A stretch of DNA of 15,622 bases from SLSG01 sp964477035 (GTDB lineage Bacteria; Bacteroidota; Bacteroidia; Bacteroidales; UBA7960): assembly GCA_964477035.1 (NCBI GenBank), contig CAYZCW010000021.1, positions 1-15,622 of the forward strand, in the 5' to 3' direction. The translations under genes and the position numbers were made by a program. Below are positions 1 through 8,325 of the stretch, in pieces (the stretch's first letter is position 1; the number at the start of each line of letters is the position of its first letter). The notes beneath the pieces are model-generated. The model saw only the letters and a program-made list of their open reading frames with translations. It was not told the DNA's origin and did not search any database.

Positions 1-1328
1 GAGGAATTGCTCCTCTCGACCTTTGCCGGCTGGCTGCTGCGGCTCGGTGAGCTACTCCGCTCAACACGGGCCGGCTGGCTGCTCCGGCTGGGCGTCCGGC
101 TTTCCCTTACCGCGGCGGGCCGGCCTGACTCCCTGTTGGAGGAGCTGTTGCGTTCCACCCGTGCGGGGGTGCTGCTGCGACCCGGGGCACGATTCTGCTG
201 TACTGCGGCTGGCCGGCTGTTGCTCCGTTCGGAGGCATTGCTGCGCTGCACTTCGGTCGTCCTGGCCGCGCTGCGGCTTTCGGAACGGCTCTGCTGCACC
301 TCGGTTGTTCTGGCCGCGCTGCGGCTTTCGTCTCTGGTGCGAACGGTTCCCCCGGTGCGGGTTGCAGGCTGCCGTGCGGTCCGCTGGCCCTGCACCTCGG
401 AGGCCGACCGCGTGGCGGTCCTGCCGGCAGGGGTTGCAGGCCGCGATACGGTGCCGCCGACCGGTGTCCTGGGGGTCCTGTGTGCATACTCCCTTTCGTA
501 ACGCTCCTCGCCCTTTCGTCTTTGGTCAGGCCGGTTGTAGGTCGGCTTGTATTTGCCCTTGTTGATGTTCACGACCACAACGGGGGAGTACCTGCGGTAG
601 CCGGTGTAATAAGTGGTGTGGTACACGGCAAACCGGTGGTGTTTCCAGGGGCGGTAATAGGTGCGGTAGTGGTGGTGCAGGCGGTAGTGGTAGCCGTGGT
701 AATAGTGCCAGTAATGGGCCTGCCAGGGCTGCCAGTACACCGGGTAGTAACCCCATCGCCACACGGGGCGGTAGACCACGTATGTGGGACTGTAGATGTA
801 CCGGATCACCGGCCAGGTGCGCACTTCCACGTAGGTGGCGGGGGCCGCCACGGTGCGCACGGGCGTGCCTTTGGTCCCGGTGTAGCCCGGGTTGGGCGTT
901 TCCGCAAAGATGGGTTCAATGATATAGTCTTTCCCGTAGAGGGCTTCGTCACCGACCAGCTGCACCTGTACCGAGCCGTCTTTGTAGCGTTGGACAAAGA
1001 ACACGGCCACGTCCTGGTATTCCTGTTCGTTCAGGGCGACTCTCAGCACGATGGTGTGCAGGTCGCCGTCCTGGTGGGCGGTGACCATGAGGTAGTCGAC
1101 ATAGCCGTCCCCATTCAGGTCCAGGTTGTTGATCATGGCTTCGGGATCGTTCAGCTTCCTCTCGAAACCTTCAATGGTTTCCGATTCCTGGAAGATGTTC
1201 ATCACGGCGTAGAGGTTCAGGTTGTCCCCCGGCAGGCCAAGGTATTCGTCTGTCTGGGCCTGCGCCATGAGCGCGCTGCCTCCGGCAAACAGGAGCGCGA
1301 AAATCGAGGCAATCAGTTGCTTTTTCAT
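1..1328 (-). CDS. Exported EF-hand-like protein with aromatic/His-rich block and basic repeat tail (3' end beyond window)
   Basis: The reading frame is open from an ATG at 1328 to the left edge (442 codons seen, no stop), so the true C-terminus is missing. Residues 1-24 form a signal peptide (MKKQ start, hydrophobic core, cleavage likely at AQA|Q25). Residues 27-145 form a compact domain of a type I recognise as common in Bacteroidota and uncharacterised. It contains one EF-hand/dockerin-like calcium loop, D70-x-N72-x-D74-G-x-x-D78. Residues 171-250 are extremely rich in Tyr, Trp, His and Arg. From about 285 to the edge the chain is low-complexity Ser/Arg/Pro/Ala/Thr with 15- and 16-residue tandem repeats, strongly basic and probably disordered. 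The gene lies 143 bp downstream of the S8 protease on the same strand and could be partly co-transcribed with it. Function is unknown; a surface or periplasmic structural or binding role is only a guess. The coding call is secure because the alternative frames here are repeat shadows. Confidence 0.87.
   Translation of the reverse strand, partial: MKKQLIASIFALLFAGGSALMAQAQTDEYLGLPGDNLNLYAVMNIFQESETIEGFERKLNDPEAMINNLDLNGDGYVDYLMVTAHQDGDLHTIVLRVALNEQEYQDVAVFFVQRYKDGSVQVQLVGDEALYGKDYIIEPIFAETPNPGYTGTKGTPVRTVAAPATYVEVRTWPVIRYIYSPTYVVYRPVWRWGYYPVYWQPWQAHYWHYYHGYHYRLHHHYRTYYRPWKHHRFAVYHTTYYTGYRRYSPVVVVNINKGKYKPTYNRPDQRRKGEERYEREYAHRTPRTPVGGTVSRPATPAGRTATRSASEVQGQRTARQPATRTGGTVRTRDESRSAARTTEVQQSRSESRSAARTTEVQRSNASERSNSRPAAVQQNRAPGRSSTPARVERNSSSNRESGRPAAVRESRTPSRSSQPARVERSSSPSRSSQPAKVERSNS
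3..89 (-). repeat. Tandem 45-bp (15-residue) coding repeat
   Basis: Two adjacent units, 45-89 and 3-44 (the second truncated by the edge), encode S-R-S-S-Q-P-A-(R/K)-V-E-R-S-(S/N)-S in the minus-strand edge gene. The DNA is near-identical over the SRSSQPA part. The repeat may continue beyond the window. Confidence 0.7.
234..329 (-). repeat. Tandem 48-bp (16-residue) coding repeat
   Basis: Two units, 282-329 and 234-281, both encode E-S-R-S-A-A-R-T-T-E-V-Q followed by a more variable stretch. A 37-nt core (246-282 against 294-330) differs at only three positions. The changes are synonymous, which indicates duplication followed by selection on the protein. Confidence 0.75.
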
Positions 1329-1471
1329 GGCTTTTCGTTTTGGGAAGAAGTGTTTCTTCACCCAAACCTGTTCAAAAGCCATGCCAATTTTTTCCGGCCG
1401 GGTTTTTCATGATCGTCGGATGGGCCTCCGGCCGGTCAGCCGGGCCCCAGTGGCCATGCATCCCGGTGTTT

Positions 1472-4400
1472 TTAACGCACCACCCGTATCCGTGTGCCGG
1501 CCGAACCGTAATCCGTGAAAAGGCGAACCACATAAAGGCCTTCCTCCAGGCCCGATACATCGATGACTGCAAGNNNNNNNNNNNNNNNNNNNNNNNNNNN
1601 NNNNNNNNNNNNNNNNNNNNNNNNNNNNNNNNNNNNNNNNNNNNNNNNNNNNNNNNNNNNNNNNNNNNNNNNNCAGCACGTTCTGAAGGACCAGCTCATG
1701 GTGAATCAGGGTGGCCGCGGTGGTGCCGTCGTATTCCTTGTCTGCCACGGTGAACGAGCCCCCGAGGTGCAGGGTCCGGGGGTTGACCAGCAAGGGAATG
1801 TAACCGGCCACCCGGTAAAAGGTGTCCTCATCCACGGGCACGAACAGGACCGCGACCTGGTACCAGCCCGAGGGGGGGATAAGGTCCGGGTCGGCCAACT
1901 CAAAATGCCCTTCCACAGGGACTTGCCCGGCCATGGCTTGCCCGCCGGACAGTGCGCAGGAAGAGACCGCCGCCCCGTAGCCGATGGGAGCGGCCTCCGG
2001 CCAGGTGACCGCCGGGGTGGCCTTGCCTGCAACAAAAGGCTCGCTGTAAATGACCACGCCGCCCCATACCGAGGTGGTGATCAACAGATGGGCCATCTCG
2101 ATGGTGTAGGTGTGCCCTATCTGCAGCCCGTCCGCCTCCCAAAAAAGGGTGTTCGGCCCCGGCTCGAGGCGGAACAGCCCCATTTGCTGGTGAAAACCTT
2201 CTTCGCCCAGCAGCATGCAGGCGATATCGGCCTGGATACGCGATTCGACCACCATCTCCATTTTGCCCACCACCCCCACCGTGGTGTCAGGGTTGGGCGA
2301 CAACAGGGTAAACGGGGGGAAGGTAGACACCGTAAAGGGCTCTGACTGCCCGAACGTATCCGGGTCTTCGGCGCAGGCTATGCGAACCACGGCCCCGTGG
2401 TGGTCTCCCTGCGGGATGTTGCCGGCCGTCCAACTGTGCCAGTTGTACCCATGAGGGGTGTAGCCCGTATTGGAGGTAACACCCATGGCGATTTCCTCCC
2501 AGCTTTCCCCCTGATCCAGGGAGATCATGATGTCCACGAAATCCACATTGATGGCGTTCCAGGCAACGGGGTGCTCGTGCCCGGCCAGCCAGTAATCGAT
2601 GTCGAACGGCCTGAAGAGCTCGATGGCTTTTTTCTCATTGATTACCAGGAAGGGCTCGCTGAACAGGCGGACTTCCTCTCCTTCAAAATAGTGCCGGATC
2701 AGGAAGCGGTATTCCCTTCCGGGCAAGGAGGCCGGGATTTCAAACAAGCCATGGTAAACAGGCTGCTCCTCATACATCCCAATGTATTCTATCAGGCTTT
2801 CCTGTCCGTACTCATCGACGATGTTCAGGCTGAAGAAAACCGGGAAACAGCCGGCAATACCTATCCCGAAGGGGATGTCGGTGACTTCCGAAGCGTTGTA
2901 TACCTGTCCGGACTCCGGATAGATAAAGGATAGAATGAGGGGCCCGCATTCGGTGGTGAACACCAGGGGCTGTGACCAGGGGGAGGCTTCCTCCCCGCAT
3001 TGGGCGCGTACAGTGGCGTGGTAGGTGGTCGAATGCTTAAGCCCGGTCAGCAGAAAGGGTGGTTGTACACCGTCAATCATGGTTCCCTCCTCCTGAGGAT
3101 CGAAGCCGGGCGGTCCAAAGCAGATGTCGTAGGATACGCCCCCGTCCACCGTTCCCCAATTGATTTCGGCTTCTTCCAGGGTGATGTGGGATGCCGTCAG
3201 CCCCCGGGGAGGAACGCAGGAGGGGACATCCTCCAGCAGGACCGGCTCGCTGTAGGCGGTTCCCTGGCTGTTGGCGGCCCAGGCGCGGACATGATACGGG
3301 GTATGGGGCTCCAGGCCGCCGATGACCTCACGGTACGGGCCGAGTCCGGCGCCCCTGCTGGTCATGCCCAGGTGGTTTTCTGTCGTCGGATCGGCATCCG
3401 GCCCCCAGACGATGCCATGGCCGGTGATCATGCTTCCCCCATCCGACGAAACATTTGCCAGCACCCGGGCGGCGGCCTCATGGATGTCTGTCTCTACAGC
3501 CTGTATATGCACTTCGGGCGGGCTGGGTTCCCCGATGAGAAAAGCCGGCTCCAAAAGGTATTCCAGGGTTCCCCCGCGTCCGTCGCTGGCCTCAATGAGG
3601 AGGTCCACATAGCCGGCATCCAGGGTTGCGGAGACCTCTGCGGTGTACCGGCTGTTTTCCTCCTGCAGGGTCAGTGCGATCCATTCGGTGGTGTGCTCCG
3701 GGCGGAGGTGCAGGCTGACTGTCTGTCCGCCTGGCTCATGCCGGGTGCCATGGAGGTCGAACGAGAGGATGGCCGGTTCGCCCTTCCCCACCTGATCCGT
3801 GTAGTACCCGTCCCGGTATTGAAGGTTCAGGGAGGCAAGCGAGGGAAAAACCCCGGCGTCCTCCCCGGGGTCAAATCCCAGGCGGACCCTGGCCTTACCC
3901 TGCCGGCCGGCAACCAGAAAACTGTCCAGGCTGAACTCCATTAAGTGGGGGCCCGGTTCGGTCTCAAACCATACATACAGGTAATTCCTGATGGGATAGG
4001 TCTCGAAAAAATCCCCGCTGCGGATTTCCTCCCCGTTGCGCAGAAACCGGAAATGCACCTTCATGGCGGGGTCATAACCCTTCAGCTGGGAAAGAAAGAA
4101 TCTGTCGGGATTGGATAAAATAAAATTGTCCCCCGGCCAGTTGGAGACCCTGCCGTTGAATGCCGGCGGACCCAATGACGGGCGGATAAAGGCAGATCTC
4201 CCCGGTAGGTGATTAATCAGGGGATCAAAAGGGTACCAATCCCACGAGAAATACTGTGGCAGCCCGTCATCCCCCACCGACATATTGGCCATCTGGAAAT
4301 ACAAATCCTCCGGTTGGGGCCTGAACGGGACTTCCCTGAAACGATACAGCTGTGGGGAAACGACAAAAGGCGGGTCGCTTTGTCTAAAACCCGGAGACAA

Positions 4401-6965
4401 GTAATAATCGACCACATAGGGGGCGGACAGAAAGGATTCCGGGTGTTCTCGTACAACCCAGGCTCTATAATGATTGGTCCCTACTCCGGTAGCAGGCCGC
4501 AGGAGGATTTCCTCTTCCGGTGGAGGGTATTGTGCCGGATAATGGAATAGTTCACCGGGCTGGTAGGTCATGGACCGGTCGGAGGCCATCCCGGTGAACC
4601 GGTGGGCAATTGCGTACACATGGTCTGCGCTGTCGGCATGGGCGGTGGCGGTGTATTCCAGTTCGATTTTCGTAAAGTCGTTGAAATGCATGTTTCCGGC
4701 GTCTCCCATGTAGCCCGTATTCAGGAAGAACCCGGATGCCGGAAAGTTGATCAGTACCTGGGTCATGTCGTTGTCCATGGCATTGCCCCGGATATCGGGC
4801 GATTCGAAGGAGAGGGTGTTCTTTGCCTCCCCTTTGGAAAGATGGAGCGTTACCAGATCGTTGACCTCCACGTCTTCGAGCAGCAGAAAGGTTCTGGATT
4901 CATCAAAACTGGCAGCCAGTTCCCAGACCCCCTGGGAAAGCGGGATGAAAAAATCCGTTCCCTGGTACTGGATGAATCCCGTGGTTTTTCCTCCTGCGGC
5001 AAACCCAATGACCCACTCAGGCTCCACGTCAAAAACCAGCCGCAGCCCGGGGCTTTTAATGCACACCAGCGGCACCGTGGTGTGGGATGTGCCCGCCTGG
5101 ATGCGGAGCGAAGCCGCAAACTGGGCGGGAAAGTCGTCCGGGAAACCGGTCACCCGGTTGTCGAGCGCGACCCGGACAAGCACTTTCTCTGTCTTTCCTG
5201 GGTGCAGGCTGAAGTCTGCCGGCGTGTAGCTCAGGCTCACCCCTTCCGGGAAGGCCTGTCCGACGGACACATGGAAAGCCTGCTGCTGTTCCGAAATGTT
5301 GTGGACAAACAAGGTGTCTGTCTTTTCCCATACATCCTCACTCAGTACAACCATTCCCAGGCCCAGCTTATTGGGGGACACCAAAAATGCCGGGCGTTCG
5401 AAGGCGGCGGGCAGGTCGATGCGTCCGGATCCCTGGGTCCAGATGTCCAGTCCCAGGTCAAGGGCCGTCTGGGAGAACACGCTCTTTACCTGCTCCGGGG
5501 TATGCTCCGGGTATTTATTAAGGAACAGGGCCACCGCCCCGGCCACATGGGGCGAGGCCATGGAGGTGCCACTCATCCTTTCGTGCCATCCCCCCGGCAT
5601 GGTGGAATTGGTCAGGACGCCCGGGGCGAGCACATCTGGTTTGATTTGCTGAGCCTGGGCGACTGGTCCGCGGGAACTGAAGTGCGCCACCTCATCGATC
5701 AGGTCCGTGGCCCCGACCGTGATGGCCCGGGCCGCAACGCCTGGGGAGCCCACGGTATAATAACCCGGGCCTGCATTGCCGGCCGCCACCACGCACACCA
5801 CCCCTGCCAGGGAGGCATTGTCGATGGCAACGGCCATGGGGTCGTCCGGGCTGCCGGGGCCGCCGATGCTGGCATTCATCACATCCACCCCGTCGATCAC
5901 GCATTGTTCGATGCCGCCCACGATCCAGGAGGCATAGCCGTAGCCTTCGGCATGCAACACCTTATAGCCCACCAGGCTGGCGTCCGGAGCCACTCCCTTC
6001 AGCTGTCCGTTGGCCGCCACGATGCCGGCCACATGGGTGCCGTGCCCGTTGTCGTCCATGGGGTCGCCATCGTCGTTCACGAAGTCATAGCCGCCCAGCA
6101 CCTTGAACCCCGGGCCCATGCCCCCGCCCAGGTCGGGGTGCAGGTAGTCGATGCCTGTGTCCAGGATGGCCACCACCATGCCGCTTCCGGTGATATTGTA
6201 TTCGGACCATATACGGTCCGCCCCGATCACGGCCACACTTTCGTCGAGCAGGGCCTTCACCTCGGTGTCGCGGTGCACCGCCTTCACATAGGGCAGCTTC
6301 CGCACCCGCTCTACTATCCAGGGATCTGCCGTCAGGGCCATGCCGTTGAAGGTGATCTCGTAGGCAAGCCGGACGGCGGCTTCCGGTTCCCCGGCACCCT
6401 GGTTGCGCCCATCCTTTTCGGCCTCCAGCCGGCGAAGGTCCTGCCGGAAGCGTTCATGCTCCTGCCGGATGCGCCGGGCGGCCTCCCGCATGGCCGGCAG
6501 GCCGGCGGCCTTGGCATAGGGCTGTCCCTGCGGGATCTGCCTGGCCAGGGGTGGGGTTGTGAACTCCACGATGTATTGACCGGAGGCGCGTGTTCTTTGG
6601 ACCAGGGTCTGCACCAGGCTGTCGCCCGTGGCAACCTGGACGGCAATGGACCCTTCAGGGACGAACAGGGAGGACTGTCCGCGGAAACTGGTGACCAGGT
6701 AACGGCCGGACGGATCTATGGCCCCGGTGCCGGGACCGGTTGCCGGCACGGGGGCCGGATGGTCAACCGGAGTGTCAAACTGGGCTTTCCCGTATTTGAC
6801 GACAGGCCCGCTTACCGGTTTATCCTGCCGGGCCGTGTTGTTTTCCCATCCTGTCTGCGAAAAGGCCTGCAACGAGGCGGCAAAAAGGAGCAAAACCAGC
6901 AGCACAGCAGCAAGCGGTTGCTGGTACGACAAGGCCGGTCTGAGGGTGTGTTGGCGGGTCGGCAT
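1472..6965 (-). CDS. Giant secreted subtilisin-like (S8) serine protease with FnIII-like and MBG/YDG-like modules and T9SS sorting tail; interrupted by an assembly gap
   Basis: An extracellular endoprotease. From ATG 6965 there are 1764 codons up to the N-gap, then 33 codons to TAA at 1472-1474. Residues 1-36 are a signal peptide (cleavage likely S36|Q37). About 129-240 look like an inhibitor-type propeptide. The S8 domain spans about 250-550 with a complete triad: D269 (DTGID), H308 (HGTHVAG) and S468 (GTSMASPHVAG), plus oxyanion N397 (AAGN). About 560-650 resemble a subtilase Fn3-like domain, and about 650-1140 are unrecognised. FnIII-like modules lie near 1150-1335, a beta-sandwich near 1458-1547, and an MBG/YDG-type module (ADKEYDGTT) near 1643-1764. 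The end, VIDVSGLEEGLYVVRL to RIRVVR, is a typical type A T9SS C-terminal domain. The frames on the two sides of the gap differ by one, which is an artefact of the 100-N placeholder. An upstream in-frame ATG at 7142 is rejected because it lies beyond the promoter region and inside the divergent kinase gene. Confidence 0.93.
1574..1673. other. Assembly gap (100 N)
   Basis: Exactly 100 N, a conventional scaffold placeholder. It falls inside the protease gene between a YDG-like module and the final part of the T9SS domain. For the two coding flanks to join, the real gap must be a multiple of 3. It should be longer than 100 bp, because most of a YDG module and the first half of the sorting domain are missing. 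Confidence 0.95.
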
Positions 6966-7001
6966 GGTCGTGGGTGTTGAAAGAAACCATGGGGAAATGA
7001 C

Positions 7002-7009
7002 CAAATGTA
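7002..7009 (-). promoter_or_regulatory. Candidate -7 promoter box for the S8 protease
   Basis: On the minus strand this is TACATTTG, a perfect match to the Bacteroidota sigma-ABfr -7 consensus TAnnTTTG, 36 bp upstream of ATG 6965. No good TTTG is found at the -33 position, where the sequence is only T-rich. Confidence 0.5.
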
Positions 7010-7016
7010 GGGAAAA

Positions 7017-7032
7017 TCTATAAATTTGTAGA
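7017..7032. promoter_or_regulatory. Imperfect 16-bp palindrome in the protease/kinase divergent promoter region; includes a plus-strand TAnnTTTG box
   Basis: TCTATAAATTTGTAGA reads TCTA-n-AAATTT-n-TAGA on both strands, with 14 of 16 positions symmetric. Its centre, TAAATTTG at 7021-7028, also matches the -7 consensus for the kinase gene, 49 bp before ATG 7078. This is a candidate operator and/or promoter element shared by both divergent genes, but AT-rich sequence makes short palindromes easy to obtain. Confidence 0.4.
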
Positions 7033-7077
7033 ATAAAAAAGCCTGGTGAAGGACCAATAATCAGACACATAAATCCT

Positions 7078-8325
7078 ATGGTTGGGGAGAATGCAGAAGT
7101 CACCATCAGAGAAGGCGGTGGAAAATCCAGAAAACAGGTCATAATAGGCGATCAATCCAGGCCGGCCATTCCGGAGGATCTGCTGGAGAGCTGGCAGTCG
7201 CTGGTCGATGTGGCGGCACGCATCGTGCAGGTGCCCTCGGCCCTGATCATGCGCTTGCATGAGTCGGAGATCGAAGTGCTGGTGGGCAGCCGTGATCTGG
7301 CCAGCCCCTACAAGCCGGGAGACCGGGAAGTTCTGAACCACGGCCTGTATTGCGAAACGGTGATCGGCAAGCAACGGGAGATGCTGGTGCCGGACGCCAC
7401 CAAAGACCCGACGTGGAGCCAGGGCAATCCGGACATTCCACTGGGCATGATCTCTTACCTGGGGCTGCCCCTGAACTGGCCCGACAAGGAGGTGTTCGGA
7501 ACCATCTGCCTGCTGGATAAGAAGGAGAATCATTACAGTCCGTTGTACAAAGAGTTCCTGCATTCGGTCAGACAACATATAGAGGAGGACCTGAGAAGGC
7601 TGGTGCTGGAACAGGAAGTGATGCGCGCCAACCGCGAACTGGTCAGGCTCAATGAGCAGAAGACCCGATTTCTTTCTGTCATCTCGCACGACATCCGTGG
7701 CGGGCTGGGAACGGTGGACCAGACCCTGAAGTTGCTGCATAAGGAGTTTGACCGCCTGGATAAGGACCGGGTGAAATCGCTTTTGGCCTCCCTCAGCCAG
7801 AACGCCGAATCGGCCTACCTCACCCTGGTCGACCTGCTTCAATGGTCCAGGTCCGACATGCTGGGGCTGGAGCCCGACAAAACCACCCTCAACGCGGTGT
7901 CTGTGATCCGGCACATACTGGACTTTTTCCGGCAGGGAATCGCACAGAAACAACTCCGGGTGGAAACGGCCTTTGCCTCCGGCACAGTGGAATTACAGTC
8001 CGATGAGAACATGCTGAAGGCCATTCTCAGAAACCTGATATCCAACGCAATCAAACACTCCCGGCCCGGGGGGCGCATCCTGGTGGGAGCCCGGCGTCAG
8101 GAGGGGAAGGCGGTCATTGTAGTCCGCGATTACGGGCCTGGCATGGACCCGGATGCGCTCAAGGGCTTGTTTGCGGAACCGGGAAGCGACGATGCCAAAA
8201 AGGACATCGAAGACCATGCCGGCATCGGCCTGCTGATTGCCAAGGATTTTCTGGACATACTCGGGGCGCAGGTGGAAGTGGAAAGCGAAGTGGGTGAAGG
8301 CACCGCCTTCCGGATTATTTTCTGA
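7078..8325 (+). CDS. Soluble GAF-domain sensor histidine kinase (orphan)
   Basis: A cytoplasmic two-component sensor of 415 residues with no signal peptide and no membrane segment. Residues about 40-165 form a GAF-type sensory domain (core ALIMRLHES, YCETVIG, YLGLPL, GTICLLD). About 165-200 is a helical linker. The dimerisation and phosphoacceptor helix holds H204 in SVISHDIRGGL. The HATPase domain shows the N box around N319/N323 (LRNLISNAIKHS), G1 D351-x-G353-x-G355 (DYGPGM), G2 around G382/G384 (HAGIGLLIAKD) and a final GEGTAF. The usual proline five residues after the phosphoacceptor His is Gly here. It is divergent from the S8 protease and overlaps the M28 gene tail-to-tail by 11 bp. No response regulator lies in the window, so partner and signal are unknown. 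The start is the first ATG after the divergent promoter region. Confidence 0.92.
   Translation: MVGENAEVTIREGGGKSRKQVIIGDQSRPAIPEDLLESWQSLVDVAARIVQVPSALIMRLHESEIEVLVGSRDLASPYKPGDREVLNHGLYCETVIGKQREMLVPDATKDPTWSQGNPDIPLGMISYLGLPLNWPDKEVFGTICLLDKKENHYSPLYKEFLHSVRQHIEEDLRRLVLEQEVMRANRELVRLNEQKTRFLSVISHDIRGGLGTVDQTLKLLHKEFDRLDKDRVKSLLASLSQNAESAYLTLVDLLQWSRSDMLGLEPDKTTLNAVSVIRHILDFFRQGIAQKQLRVETAFASGTVELQSDENMLKAILRNLISNAIKHSRPGGRILVGARRQEGKAVIVVRDYGPGMDPDALKGLFAEPGSDDAKKDIEDHAGIGLLIAKDFLDILGAQVEVESEVGEGTAFRIIF

Noticed and set aside
1..330. CRISPR-like spaced repeats
   Set aside because: The repeats are in frame, adjacent, imperfect with synonymous changes and coding. There are no spacers of uniform length.
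1346..1361. Hairpin GAAGAA-ACAC-TTCTTC upstream of the edge gene
   Set aside because: It is a six-base AT-rich stem with a four-base loop and neither a U-tract nor a conserved context. It is not distinguishable from chance.
1372..1410. Possible 12-codon leader peptide (MKNPAGKNWHGF) before the edge gene
   Set aside because: It is very short, with no supporting ribosome site, terminator/antiterminator pair or amino acid run. Chance occurrence is likely.
7..1412. Plus-strand open frames over the edge gene (Leu/Arg/Val-rich)
   Set aside because: They mirror the low-complexity repeats and aromatic-rich codons of the minus-strand gene. Only the minus frame has a signal peptide and a conserved family domain.
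1407..1573. Frameshift or pseudogene in the protease 3' end
   Set aside because: The frame change coincides exactly with the 100-N gap, and both flanks are intact coding sequence, so it is an assembly effect.
4602..6980. A 792-codon plus-strand open frame opposite the S8 protease
   Set aside because: It is antisense to a gene with complete catalytic motifs and has no recognisable domain or signal. Its composition is what the reverse complement of GC-rich codons gives.
6966..7142. Longer protease start at 7142
   Set aside because: It would overlap the kinase coding sequence and both candidate promoters, and would bury the clean signal peptide that begins at 6965.
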